Positions 23,911-31,267 of a DNA stretch of 39,811 nucleotides are shown piece by piece (positions within the stretch are counted from its first letter, which is position 1; each line of letters opens with the position of its first letter). The translations under genes and the position numbers were made by a program. Source of the DNA: an uncultured Clostridia bacterium (GTDB taxonomy: Bacteria; Bacillota; Clostridia; Christensenellales; Borkfalkiaceae). Location of the stretch: contig CANPXX010000009.1 in the NCBI GenBank assembly GCA_947587085.1, positions 1-39,811 of the forward strand. The letters are read 5' to 3'. A model generated the notes under the pieces. That model was given only the letters and a program-made list of their open reading frames with translations. It had not been told where the DNA came from and searched no databases.

Positions 23911-25302
23911 TCAGCCGACAGGGTTCGCCCAGAGGGCGTTGCCGTCGTCGAGCGTCGCCGTGATCGCAAATCCCGCCTTTCGGTTGTAGTCGATATAGGA
24001 GGGCGCCACAACGCCTTTATACTCGTTGTCTCCGATGGTGACGGTGATATAGTAATCCCCGCTGAGCTCCCACGTGCCCACTTCCGCGCCCGCCTTCGTG
24101 AGCTTGCCATCCGTGGCGAACGTGTACTCTTCGGACTTGACGATGGTGGAAGAGACTTCCGCCGCGTGCAGGATGAGATCGTACGTGCCCTCCACGTCGG
24201 AGGCGGTCACCTTTCCGAGCGTCTCCTTCGCATAGCGGTTGGGCGAGAGCACGGGCCAGCCGTCCTCGTTGAAGAAGAGCTGGTGCACTTCGAGGTGATG
24301 CATGCCGCTCAGCGCGTTTCTGACGTGGGTGACGACGAGGTACTTGCCGTCCTCGACGAGCACCGAGTTGTGACCCATCGCGCAGTGGACCTCTCCGCCG
24401 TCGAACTGATAGTTGCCCGCGAGCTTATTGCCCACGAATGCGTTCGCCTCGACCGAGGGATCTTTGCCGAGAATGTCCTCGAAGCCGCCGTTCGGCGTCT
24501 TGCTGCGCACGACGCGCATGTTGTAGTTCGTATTCAGATCGCCGTACGACGTCATGAGATAGTAATAGTCCGTCTCGGCATTGTAGAACATATAGGGACC
24601 TTCCACAACGGTGCCCCAGCCCTTCCAGATGCGCTCGCCGATGTCTCCCTCTTCCTTGGGAAGCCCGTACCGATCGCCCGAATTTTCGAGCTCGACGGTG
24701 TAGATTCCCGCGAAAGCCGAGCCGTAGACCATCCACATCCTGCCATCTTTATCGGTGAAGATGTTGGGGTCGATGGCGTTGGGTTCTCCGCTCTTGCCCG
24801 TCTGGAGCAGAATGGTGTTGTTGGAGTAGGGACCCGTCACGCTGTCCGACTCCACGCGCCCGATGACCGACTGGTTCGTCCCGAAGGTGGAGACACAGTA
24901 ATACATGTAATATTTGCCCTGATGGCGGATGACGTCGGGCGCCCAAGCGTCGAGAACAGTCGTCAATTTGAGCGCGGCGATGGTATCGGAGAGCACCTCG
25001 CTGGGCTTCCCGCCGAAGAGCGCGTTGTCTGCGGGGCGGTTCTGGCAATCGCCCTGTACCTGCGTCCACTTTATGAGGTCGTTGGACTTAGCCACGGCGA
25101 AGTGCGAGCCGAACGCATAGTAGGTCCCGTCGGAATCCTTGAAAATGGACGGATCGTGGACGGCGACGTTGGAGCCGTAATCGGGCTGGGACGGCAGCGT
25201 GGCAGGGTCGGACTTTTTCCCGCCGTCTCCGCCGCATGCGGCAAGTCCCACGGCGAGCGCCATGACCAATGCGCCGAGCGCGAGCAAAGAATGTTTCTTC
25301 AT
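23911..25302 (-). CDS. GH43 family glycosidase lipoprotein, arabinanase-like
   Basis: 463-aa secreted lipoprotein: Lys-rich N-terminus, hydrophobic stretch and lipobox LAAC (about 20-24), so anchored outside the cell membrane. The five-bladed propeller domain has the GH43 catalytic set: HDPSIFKD (general base Asp near 55), IDPNIF (pKa-modulating Asp) and the acid Glu in VVEGPYM; a HNSV block late in the domain is typical of endo-arabinanases. A separate C-terminal beta domain follows. It probably cuts arabinan or arabinoxylan; substrate is inferred. Two ATGs (25305, 25302); the second has better spacing to AGGAGG. No sugar transporter is adjacent. Confidence 0.82.
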   Translation of the reverse strand: MKKHSLLALGALVMALAVGLAACGGDGGKKSDPATLPSQPDYGSNVAVHDPSIFKDSDGTYYAFGSHFAVAKSNDLIKWTQVQGDCQNRPADNALFGGKPSEVLSDTIAALKLTTVLDAWAPDVIRHQGKYYMYYCVSTFGTNQSVIGRVESDSVTGPYSNNTILLQTGKSGEPNAIDPNIFTDKDGRMWMVYGSAFAGIYTVELENSGDRYGLPKEEGDIGERIWKGWGTVVEGPYMFYNAETDYYYLMTSYGDLNTNYNMRVVRSKTPNGGFEDILGKDPSVEANAFVGNKLAGNYQFDGGEVHCAMGHNSVLVEDGKYLVVTHVRNALSGMHHLEVHQLFFNEDGWPVLSPNRYAKETLGKVTASDVEGTYDLILHAAEVSSTIVKSEEYTFATDGKLTKAGAEVGTWELSGDYYITVTIGDNEYKGVVAPSYIDYNRKAGFAITATLDDGNALWANPVG

Positions 25303-25319
25303 CATTTCCTCCTTTTTTC

Positions 25320-25333
25320 GCCGCACACGCGGC
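25320..25333 (-). promoter_or_regulatory. 5'-UTR hairpin of the GH43 gene
   Basis: Perfect 5-bp stem GCCGC/GCGGC with a GTGT loop, about nine bases from the predicted mRNA start and six bases upstream of the AAGGAGG region. Confidence 0.4.
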
Positions 25334-25348
25334 AACTGACCATATACT

Positions 25349-25376
25349 ATTATAGCGGAATGGAAAACTTTGTCAA
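25349..25376 (-). promoter_or_regulatory. Sigma-A promoter of the GH43 gene
   Basis: Consensus -35 TTGACA (25371-25376), 16-bp spacer, consensus -10 TATAAT (25349-25354). Divergent from the promoter of the flavin-reductase-like gene; the two -35 boxes are 34 bp apart. Confidence 0.8.
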
Positions 25377-25410
25377 GGACTTTTTTCGGATTTATCAAAT
25401 TTTGAACGGC

Positions 25411-25439
25411 TTGACAAAACCCGCCCGTCCTGCTAAAAT
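25411..25439 (+). promoter_or_regulatory. Sigma-A promoter of the flavin-reductase-like gene
   Basis: -35 TTGACA (25411-25416), 17-bp spacer, -10 TAAAAT (25434-25439). Start near 25446, short leader. Confidence 0.8.
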
Positions 25440-25464
25440 AGAAAAAAATATTCGGGAGAATGTT

Positions 25465-26373
25465 ATGAGTTCCTTCAAAGACCTTCGAATCGTAGACAAC
25501 TTTTACCAGACGTCCGCCTTCTACCCCATGCCCACCATCCTCGTGGGGACGCGTTCGGAGAGCGGACAGACCAACCTCGGCTCCTACTCGCTCTGCTTCC
25601 CCTACTACATCGCGGGGAAGGACTACTATGCGATGATCTTGGAGTGCCGCAACAGCTCCAACACGGCGCAGAACATCTTGCGCGGGAGCAAGGTCTCCCT
25701 CAACTTCATCCCCGACGACGGCAAGTTCTTCCGCGAGGCGGTGCGGCTCGGCTTCCCCGGGGACACCACCGAGGAAAAGATGAAGGACTGCCTCTTCACC
25801 CTCGAGGCGGGACAGTGCGGGGGAGAGCGTCCCCTCGTCGTCAGAGAGGCGTTTCAAGTGTTCGAATGCACATGGGACAGCTCGCTCGAGGACGCCTCGC
25901 TCGACAGGGCTGGAAATCTCGAAGGGTACGAACCGCCCTACCGCAACTTCAACGGCATCACAAGCAAGTTCGGCGCGCACTTCATCTTGAAGATCGACAA
26001 GATCCTCATGAAGGAGCGGTATTGGAACGCCATCGTAAACGGCGTGAAGGCGAAGGACTTCCCCGACGTGCCCGTGGATTACGGCTACCGCGACAGCACC
26101 AATTTTTGGTACTCCCCCTTCAAGAAGCCCCGTCCCGAGAAGATTCAGGCGAAGGAGGGCAACGTGCAGTCGGTGATCTATGCCGCGGGGCGCATCGACC
26201 CCGAGGTGAAGTTCACGGACGCAGCCTGCGCCAAGCTCGTGAAGATTCCCCGCGTGTTCTTAAAAGCCGCCCTCACGCAGATGGTGAAGATCGCCAAGGA
26301 GGAGGGAATCTCCCTCATCGACGAGGAGGCGCTCGAACGCATCAACGACAAGCGCCGCAAGGAAAAGAAGTAA
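25465..26373 (+). CDS. Flavin reductase-like (FMN-binding split barrel) protein
   Basis: 302 aa, one of only two protein genes on the plus strand. The first 170 residues resemble the flavin-reductase split barrel: PMPTILVGTRSESGQTNLGSYSLCFPYYI, then an ECRNSSNTAQNI segment and SLNFIP. The rest is unfamiliar and ends in a Lys/Arg-rich helix. A role in flavin reduction or redox chemistry is family-level inference only. ATG 25465 follows GGGAG at good spacing; longer readings upstream cross the promoter and the repeat region and are rejected. It is monocistronic, followed by a strong hairpin. Confidence 0.65.
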   Translation: MSSFKDLRIVDNFYQTSAFYPMPTILVGTRSESGQTNLGSYSLCFPYYIAGKDYYAMILECRNSSNTAQNILRGSKVSLNFIPDDGKFFREAVRLGFPGDTTEEKMKDCLFTLEAGQCGGERPLVVREAFQVFECTWDSSLEDASLDRAGNLEGYEPPYRNFNGITSKFGAHFILKIDKILMKERYWNAIVNGVKAKDFPDVPVDYGYRDSTNFWYSPFKKPRPEKIQAKEGNVQSVIYAAGRIDPEVKFTDAACAKLVKIPRVFLKAALTQMVKIAKEEGISLIDEEALERINDKRRKEKK

Positions 26374-26387
26374 ATAAGAGATGGGAA

Positions 26388-26415
26388 GGGCGGCGCCGAC
26401 GGCGCCGCCCCTTTT
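26388..26415 (+). terminator. Terminator of the flavin-reductase-like gene
   Basis: Perfect 10-bp stem GGGCGGCGCC/GGCGCCGCCC with a 3-nt loop, then CTTTTC, 14 nt after the stop. It also lies at the end of the convergent tag gene and may stop that transcript, with a weaker tail. Confidence 0.8.
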
Positions 26416-27005
26416 CAACGGAACGCGCAATCCGTCGTATGGTCGTTGATGACGCCGATGGATTGCAGATAGGAATAGACGATGGTCGCGCCGACAAACT
26501 TGAAGCCGCGCCGTTTGAGCTCCCCGCTCACCCGCTCGGAGAGCGCGTCCTTGGCGGGCATCTCCCGCCAATCGGAGAGGCGGTGATCGATCGTCTTTCC
26601 CCCCGTAAAGCTCCAGATGAAGGAGTCGAAACTGCCGAACTCCTCCTGCACCGCAAGGAAGGCGCGCGCGTTGGCGACCGCCCCCTCGATCTTAGCGCGG
26701 TTGCGGATGATTCCCGCGTCTTGCAGGAGGGCTTGGATCTTCTCCCCGCCGTACCCCGCCACGACCGCGGGCTCGAAGCCGTCGAACGCCGCGCGGAAGT
26801 TCTCCTCCTTGTTGAGAATCAAATTCCAGCTCACGCCCGCCTGCATCCCCTCGAGCACGAGCATCGCAAAGAGCTCCCGCTCCCGATGCTCGGGCTTGCA
26901 CCAACGCTCGTCGTGATAGCGGAGCGCCCGCTCGGGCAGGGCGCGTCCCCCGCACGAGCAAAACCCGCATCTCTTCTCTTCCCGTCCGCTCTCTTCCATT
27001 CCCAT
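26415..27005 (-). CDS. tag: DNA-3-methyladenine glycosylase I
   Basis: Excises 3-methyladenine from alkylated DNA. 196 aa. Family blocks are clear: YHDERWCKPEHRERELFAMLVLEGMQAGVSW, FDPx-like FEPAVVAGY, LVQDAGIIR-like LLQDAGIIRNRAKI, and GFKFVGATIVYSYLQSIGVINDH. The zinc site can be formed by an N-terminal Cys (C13-C18 region), His in YHDE, and HTTDC at the C-terminus. Two ATGs (27005, 26999) each have an AGGAGG at good distance, so the true start is undecided. Downstream of a membrane protein, 22 nt apart. Confidence 0.93.
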   Translation of the reverse strand: MGMEESGREEKRCGFCSCGGRALPERALRYHDERWCKPEHRERELFAMLVLEGMQAGVSWNLILNKEENFRAAFDGFEPAVVAGYGGEKIQALLQDAGIIRNRAKIEGAVANARAFLAVQEEFGSFDSFIWSFTGGKTIDHRLSDWREMPAKDALSERVSGELKRRGFKFVGATIVYSYLQSIGVINDHTTDCAFR

Positions 27006-27027
27006 CCTCCTGCCTCCTCGCGGACGC

Positions 27028-27927
27028 TCAGTCCTTCTCCGCCGAGGGGCGGCGCGCTCCCTCCACGAGGGAGAGGACGTACGCCTCCGTGTTCATGTCC
27101 ACGATGCAGAAGGAATAGATGGCGACGGGCACCATGAGGAGCACGGCGAACAGGGGGTTGAAAAACCATAGCCCCACCGCGAGCGCGGCGTTGAACAGGA
27201 GGAAGATCACGGCGACGGCGATATAGCTCACGAGGTTGCCGCCCGTGACGACGTCGCGCAGTTTGAGTCCTTTGTCCCGATGGATGAGCCACGCCGACAG
27301 GAGGGAGAGAAATCCCGAAAAGATCGCCATCGCCACGGCGACGAGCACGCTGTACAGCCGTATGACGGAGAGGAGAAGGACAAAGACGACGATGGTCGCC
27401 CACTCCGCGACGGGCACCACGGTGTGCGCGATGAGGAATTTCTTCACCCCGCGGCGGGCGCTCCGCTTGCGCACGGCGAGCCGCGTGGCGAACACGGCGA
27501 GAAAGACGCCGAGCGCACAGAACGCGATCGCGACGGCAAGATTGGCGACCGTCCTGCTGCCGAACGCCTTGACGATGGAGAGGAAGCCGTCTCCGAAGCC
27601 CTCCGTCGCCACATTCAACGTCTCGAAGAAGCCCTCCACCGTCGCGGTCAGCCAATCGGTCTCGACGATCTGCCGCAAGGCGTCCATGAAATTTCCCCAA
27701 TCGATCTGCTCGATGGCGTACGCCAAAAACGCGTTCACGTCGGTGGACGAGCTCTCCACGGAGACGCGCAAGAGCTCGGACAGCTCGCCGATCGTCGCCC
27801 CGAGATCGTTGAACAGGGCGGTGAGGAAGAAAAATACCGCCGCCAACACAAAGAGATAGACAATGCCCATCGGGACGAACAGATAGACGAGGTTTCGGAA
27901 AAAGGTCTTGAATGCGGTCTTGATCAT
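27028..27927 (-). CDS. Multi-pass membrane protein, unknown function
   Basis: 299 aa, not recognised. It has about six membrane segments: one at residues 13-40, then a 75-residue outside loop rich in Asp/Glu/Ser, then segments around 130-150, 170-195, 200-215 and two near the C-terminus. A basic cytoplasmic patch (RKRSARRGVKK) follows segment 2. Residues near the end (SFCIVDMNTEAYVLSLVEG) are soluble. There are no motifs of a known transporter. ATG 27927 with GGAGG eight bases upstream; own promoter; co-transcribed with tag, which may be fortuitous. Confidence 0.75.
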   Translation of the reverse strand: MIKTAFKTFFRNLVYLFVPMGIVYLFVLAAVFFFLTALFNDLGATIGELSELLRVSVESSSTDVNAFLAYAIEQIDWGNFMDALRQIVETDWLTATVEGFFETLNVATEGFGDGFLSIVKAFGSRTVANLAVAIAFCALGVFLAVFATRLAVRKRSARRGVKKFLIAHTVVPVAEWATIVVFVLLLSVIRLYSVLVAVAMAIFSGFLSLLSAWLIHRDKGLKLRDVVTGGNLVSYIAVAVIFLLFNAALAVGLWFFNPLFAVLLMVPVAIYSFCIVDMNTEAYVLSLVEGARRPSAEKD

Positions 27928-27940
27928 CGGGGGTGCCTCC

Positions 27941-27956
27941 GTGCGGCGCTCCGCAC
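27941..27956 (-). promoter_or_regulatory. 5'-UTR hairpin directly abutting the SD of the membrane protein gene
   Basis: Perfect 6-bp stem GTGCGG/CCGCAC with an AGCG loop; the last paired base is followed at once by GGAGG. Same layout as at 8511-8530. Confidence 0.45.
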
Positions 27957-28012
27957 TTTGTCGGTGAGTTTGAATCAGCGGTCTCCCCCACCCATGGGAG
28001 AAACTCCATTAC

Positions 28013-28041
28013 AGTATAGCATATTCGTTCGGGAATGGCAA
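28013..28041 (-). promoter_or_regulatory. Sigma-A promoter of the membrane protein-tag operon
   Basis: -35 TTGCCA (28036-28041), 17-bp spacer, -10 TATACT (28013-28018). Leader of about 80 nt. Confidence 0.7.
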
Positions 28042-28144
28042 CCCCGAGCGCAAAACGCGCGGAATTTTTTTGCGGAACCGAACGAGCCGCCTGCCCCCTG
28101 CTTTGCCGCCCAAGGACCTTTTCGCAAAACCTCGCGCATTTCGC

Positions 28145-28172
28145 TTGCATTTTTCGGGAAACTCGTTATAAT
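28145..28172 (+). promoter_or_regulatory. Promoter of tRNA-Ser(UGA)
   Basis: -35 TTGCAT (28145-28150), 16-bp spacer, -10 TATAAT (28167-28172), about 34 nt before the mature tRNA. The sequence from 28042 to here shows nothing else. Confidence 0.75.
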
Positions 28173-28206
28173 GGAAGAATACGGCGCGACAGTACAGAGA
28201 GCGCAC

Positions 28207-28294
28207 GGAGAGATGGCAGAGCGGTCGAATGCGGCGGTCTTGAAAACCGTTGACGGGAAACTGTCCGGGGGTCCGAATCCCTCTCTCTCCGCCA
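28207..28294 (+). tRNA. tRNA-Ser (anticodon UGA), CCA encoded
   Basis: Acceptor GGAGAGA pairs with TCTCTCC; discriminator G and genomic CCA at 28292-28294. The anticodon loop CTTGAAA has TGA at 28241-28243. The long variable arm (GACGGGAAACTGTC region) and GGTCCGAATCC T-loop fit serine. Monocistronic, with its own promoter and terminator. Confidence 0.95.
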
Positions 28295-28299
28295 CCGAA

Positions 28300-28325
28300 G
28301 GGCACCCAAAAAGGGTGCCCTTTTT
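28300..28325 (+). terminator. Terminator after tRNA-Ser(UGA)
   Basis: Perfect 8-bp stem GGGCACCC/GGGTGCCC with an A-rich 5-nt loop and five T. Confidence 0.92.
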
Positions 28326-28430
28326 GTGTAGCGAAGGAAATCCCTCGCGCATTGACGAAGTTTCTACGTGATCCGTCATGCGGTTCAACACTCAGTGTAT
28401 TTGGGGGCGGGAGTATTTTTCGAGAAATGC

Positions 28431-28459
28431 TTGAAAACGCGGGCGAATCGTGATACAAT
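28431..28459 (+). promoter_or_regulatory. Promoter of the small membrane protein gene
   Basis: -35 TTGAAA (28431-28436), 17-bp spacer, -10 TACAAT (28454-28459); start near 28466, SD AAAGGAG before the ATG at 28492. Confidence 0.7.
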
Positions 28460-28491
28460 GGACAAAAAGACAGGCGGAAAGGAGCGCGACA

Positions 28492-29034
28492 ATGGGCAAA
28501 CGGGGCGACCTGAAATTACAGATTCTGCAAAATTATTTTTCCATCGACGGGAAGGTCGCGACGCTGGAACTTGTATACGATACCTTTGCCGAGCTCATCA
28601 ATCCCAATTTCGGAGATTCCAAGATCGAGAAGCTGAACGACAAGCTCTTTTCGGACATCCGCGAGGCGGTCTCGCTGTTGCCGAGAAAGTTCAAACTCAA
28701 CCTGAAGATCGTGATCAAAGACTTCGGCGACTACACCGAAACGGAATGCGCGGGCATCATCCGTCAGAACATCTATTTAGCGGCATACAGGACCATCAAG
28801 GAGAACCGCCAAAAGCTGTTGAGCGGATGCTCTCTCATCGGCGTCGGCGCGGTCGTCTTGGTGGTGAGCTATCTTCTGCGCCGATACGATCTGTGGTTCG
28901 ACCTCATCAACATCAGCGGCACGCTCTTCGTGTGGGAGGGCGTGAACATGGCGTTTTTGGAGCGCAGTCTCGAAAACAAGGCGATCCGCCGCCTTTCGAA
29001 ATCCTTCCGCAACATCTCGATCGAGGGCGCTTAG
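28492..29034 (+). CDS. Small two-pass membrane protein, unknown function
   Basis: 180 aa, not recognised. The first 115 residues are soluble and charged (GDLKLQILQNYFSIDGKVATLEL, then an IEKLNDKLFSDIREAVSLLPRKFKLN stretch). Two membrane segments follow at about 120-138 and 148-162 (CSLIGVGAVVLVVSYLL and the INISGTLFVWEGVNMAF region), then a basic tail. The layout suggests a cytoplasmic head on a membrane hairpin. Complete transcription unit of its own: promoter, SD AAAGGAG, and a strong terminator. Confidence 0.75.
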   Translation: MGKRGDLKLQILQNYFSIDGKVATLELVYDTFAELINPNFGDSKIEKLNDKLFSDIREAVSLLPRKFKLNLKIVIKDFGDYTETECAGIIRQNIYLAAYRTIKENRQKLLSGCSLIGVGAVVLVVSYLLRRYDLWFDLINISGTLFVWEGVNMAFLERSLENKAIRRLSKSFRNISIEGA

Positions 29035-29060
29035 GCGCGACCTTTTATCCCCATACGAAA

Positions 29061-29095
29061 CGGCGGGACGCAATGCGTCCCGCCGCTCTTATTTT
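29061..29095 (+). terminator. Terminator between small membrane protein and degV
   Basis: Perfect 11-bp GC stem (29061-29071 with 29075-29085), 3-nt loop, then CTCTTATTTTT. Serves the plus-strand gene; on the minus strand the tail is only TTTCG, so it may also slow the degV transcript. Confidence 0.85.
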
Positions 29096-29103
29096 TGATT
29101 CGG

Positions 29104-29976
29104 TCATCGTTTGCTTCCGAGGAAGAAGAGCGCCAGCGTGCCCGCGCCCGAATGGGTGCCGATGACTGCCCCGATCTCGGACATGAAGATCTCCCGCTCG
29201 CCGAACGCCGCTTTGACGAGTTTGATCGCATACTCCGCGTCCTCCGCGCAGTCGCCGTGGCTGACGAAGATCGGGTCGTCCGCGCCCAGCGTTGCCGTCT
29301 GCTTCATGCGCTCGACGAGCGCCGAAATGGACTTCTTTCTTCCCATCGCCTTCCCGATCGCGACGAGCTTGCCCTCGTCGTCCACGTGGAGCACGGGTTT
29401 GATCTGCAACATCGTCCCCACGAACGCCGTGGTCGCCGACACCCGTCCGCCGCGCTTCAAGTGGTAGAGATTGTCCACCGTGAAGAAGTGGCACACGCTC
29501 CCTTTGAGGCGTTCGGCGTAGTCGCGCGTCTCCTCGATGGAGGCGCCGCTGTCCGCCTTCTTCACGACATAGTCCACGAGCAATCCTTCGCCGAGCGAGG
29601 CGCACAGGCTGTCCACGACGAAGATCTTGCGCGAGGGATACCGTTCGGAGAGCTCCCGCGCCGCGATGACATAGCTCTGGTACGTCCCCGACAGTCCCGA
29701 GGAGAAGGAGATGACGAGCACGTCCTCCCCCGCCCTAACGTGCGGTTCCATATGCAGTTTCGCCTGTTCGGGCGAGATCTGGAAGGTCTTGGGCATGGAA
29801 CCGCCGCGGAGAAGCTCGTAAAAGCGCTTGACCTCGATGGTCTCCCCCTCCTCTCCGCCGTAGGTGACGCCGTCCATCGTAAAGCCCATGGGCACGTGTT
29901 CGACGCCGTGCTCTTCATAATAAGCCGCGGGAAGATCGCTCCCGCTGTCCGTCAAAATCGCAAATTGCCGCTTCAT
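29104..29976 (-). CDS. DegV family fatty-acid-binding protein
   Basis: 290 aa. DegV proteins bind a fatty acid and, as FakB, present it to the FakA kinase for phosphorylation. Motifs: the N-terminal ILTDSGSDLP, the TSQPS-like loop replaced here by PKTFQISPEQ, and ISFSSGLSGTYQS, which binds the carboxylate. The C-terminal domain has GTHSGAGTLALFF, the conserved GxH-GPG-like motif. ATG 29976 with GGGGGC upstream. No fakA gene is in the window. Own promoter. Confidence 0.9.
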   Translation of the reverse strand: MKRQFAILTDSGSDLPAAYYEEHGVEHVPMGFTMDGVTYGGEEGETIEVKRFYELLRGGSMPKTFQISPEQAKLHMEPHVRAGEDVLVISFSSGLSGTYQSYVIAARELSERYPSRKIFVVDSLCASLGEGLLVDYVVKKADSGASIEETRDYAERLKGSVCHFFTVDNLYHLKRGGRVSATTAFVGTMLQIKPVLHVDDEGKLVAIGKAMGRKKSISALVERMKQTATLGADDPIFVSHGDCAEDAEYAIKLVKAAFGEREIFMSEIGAVIGTHSGAGTLALFFLGSKR

Positions 29977-30007
29977 TTTGCCCCCGTTGTGCTGAAAATT
30001 CATGATG

Positions 30008-30036
30008 ATTGTAGCAAAATTCTTTGCCTTTGTCAA
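30008..30036 (-). promoter_or_regulatory. Sigma-A promoter of degV
   Basis: -35 TTGACA (30031-30036), 17-bp spacer, -10 TACAAT (30008-30013). The -35 box starts six bases after the minE stop, and I see no terminator between, so minDE transcripts may read into degV. Confidence 0.78.
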
Positions 30037-30042
30037 CAGCTT

Positions 30043-30270
30043 TCATCTCAGCGGCGTAAAATTTTTGACGCGGAGGACGCGGAAGGTGACGACGCCCTCC
30101 TCTCCCCCCTTCCCCTCCCGAAGGTCGAGCCGCACCTTTCCGTCCGTTTCGAAATACTCCTCCGCGACCCGCTTGAAGTCGGCGATCGCCGCCGCCCGCA
30201 CCGCGGGGTCCATCTCCGCCTTGTCGCGCAGAAGGAGCGCTTCGAGCCGCTTGTACTCCCGCGATCTCAC
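30043..30270 (-). CDS. minE: MinE-like cell division topological factor, short N-terminus
   Basis: 75 aa, directly after minD with a GTGA overlap. The sequence starts in what is normally the MinD-contact helix (REYKRLEALLLRDKAEMDP, aligned to the AKERLxxxLxxDR motif of MinE) and continues into the topological specificity domain (DFKRVAEEYFETDGKV, then VTFRVLRVK). The usual N-terminal amphipathic membrane-targeting segment is missing. GTG 30270 has GGGAGG nine bases upstream; a farther upstream start would lie inside minD. With minD it would normally place the division site, but no minC is visible here. Confidence 0.8.
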   Translation of the reverse strand: MRSREYKRLEALLLRDKAEMDPAVRAAAIADFKRVAEEYFETDGKVRLDLREGKGGEEGVVTFRVLRVKNFTPLR

Positions 30271-30995
30271 CGCTTCCGCCTCCCGAAGAGTCCCCTCCTC
30301 TCGCCTCCCGCCCCCGCGCACGCCTCGGCGAGCAGGCGGAAGGCGCGCGACCGCTCCGCGACGTTGTCGAAGAAAAATTTGTCCTCCTCGGGGATGACGC
30401 CGACGAGCGGGAGACGGAGCGCGGCGGCGAGCTCCTCGGGGCGCAGAATGTCCCCGCGGCGCGCCATGTCCCGCCGCACCAGATTGACGACCAGCCCCAC
30501 CCGCCCGAAGCGGTAGCTCTGCAACAGCCCCGCCACGCGGTCGGCGTCGCGCATCGCGGAGATGTGCGGCGTGGTGACGAGGAGCGCCTCGTCCGCGCAG
30601 GATGCGGCGCGGTGGAAGCCGTCCTCGATGCCGGCGGGACAGTCGATGAGCATGTAATCGAACTGCGGCGCGATGGAATCCAGCACCAGCCGCACCGCCT
30701 GCGGGGAGACGTAGCGCTCGGCGATCTTGTTGCTCGAAAGCGCATAGAGGGTGGGATAGCGGGGATGGCGCACGAGCGCCTGCCGCGCGCGGCACCGCCC
30801 CTCCACGGCGTCCACCACGTCGTACACGGCGAGGTCCTCCAGCCCGAGCACCACGTCCGCGTTGTTGAGCCCGAAGTCCAAATCGCACACGGCGACGCGC
30901 TCCCCCCGCCGCGCGAGCTGGACGGCGAGGTTACAGCAGACCGTCGTCTTGCCGACGCCTCCCTTCCCCGATGTGACGACGATCTTCCTTGCCAT
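30267..30995 (-). CDS. minD: Septum site-determining ATPase MinD
   Basis: 242 aa ParA/MinD ATPase that binds the membrane when ATP-bound and recruits MinE. Deviant Walker A SGKGGVGKTT near residues 9-18, DLDFGLNNAD (switch I), and LIDCPAGIEDGF (Walker B/switch II). The C-terminus ends in GLFGRRKR, basic with Leu/Phe, consistent with the membrane-binding tail though short. ATG 30995 with GGAGGGAG. Promoter not clear: TATCCT near 31030 is the best -10 and has no good -35. Confidence 0.92.
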   Translation of the reverse strand: MARKIVVTSGKGGVGKTTVCCNLAVQLARRGERVAVCDLDFGLNNADVVLGLEDLAVYDVVDAVEGRCRARQALVRHPRYPTLYALSSNKIAERYVSPQAVRLVLDSIAPQFDYMLIDCPAGIEDGFHRAASCADEALLVTTPHISAMRDADRVAGLLQSYRFGRVGLVVNLVRRDMARRGDILRPEELAAALRLPLVGVIPEEDKFFFDNVAERSRAFRLLAEACAGAGGERRGLFGRRKR

Positions 30996-31112
30996 GCTCC
31001 CTCCGCGCGCGTTTTCGAATAGGATAGCACATCTAAAGGGGCGGATCGCGGCGATGTTTGGCGAAAAACCGCATTCTTTTTCCCCTTCCGCGCGAAAAAC
31101 GGACAAGGAAAG

Positions 31113-31132
31113 GGGGCGGAGCGATGCGCCCC
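31113..31132 (-). terminator. Weak hairpin after the micro-ORF
   Basis: 6-bp GGGGCG/CGCCCC stem with an 8-nt loop, then CTTTCCTTG on the minus strand. Seven bases after the micro-ORF stop. Confidence 0.35.
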
Positions 31133-31138
31133 GTCCCC

Positions 31139-31216
31139 TCAGGTCCCGAGAAGTGTTTTGAGATATGCCTCGTATTCCTCTTCGGTGAGCTTTCGAATCT
31201 TTTTCTTCTTTGCCAT
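31139..31216 (-). CDS. 25-codon Lys-rich micro-ORF
   Basis: An ATG at 31216 with GGAAGG five bases upstream opens a 25-residue peptide that begins MAKKKKIRKLTEEEYEAYLK and ends in LLGT, then TGA. A basic head is followed by an acidic amphipathic helix, a composition that chance rarely gives in this GC-rich DNA: it uses AAG/AAA, GAA and TAC codons. It lies 52 nt after the ABC transporter stop and before minD. I do not recognise a family; function unknown. Confidence 0.55.
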   Translation of the reverse strand: MAKKKKIRKLTEEEYEAYLKTLLGT

Positions 31217-31267
31217 AGGCACCTTCCATGCGTGAACTACACGGAGTATGCCCCTTCCGCGCCCCTT

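Noticed and set aside
23764-25464. Plus-strand extension upstream of the flavin-reductase-like gene
   Set aside because: It crosses the 71-bp repeat, is antisense to GH43, and spans the promoter; the SD and family N-terminus support ATG 25465.
28009-28458. Minus-strand frame across the tRNA-Ser(UGA) gene
   Set aside because: Antisense of a tRNA with its terminator; such frames routinely encode an RGIRTPG-like peptide and are not genes.
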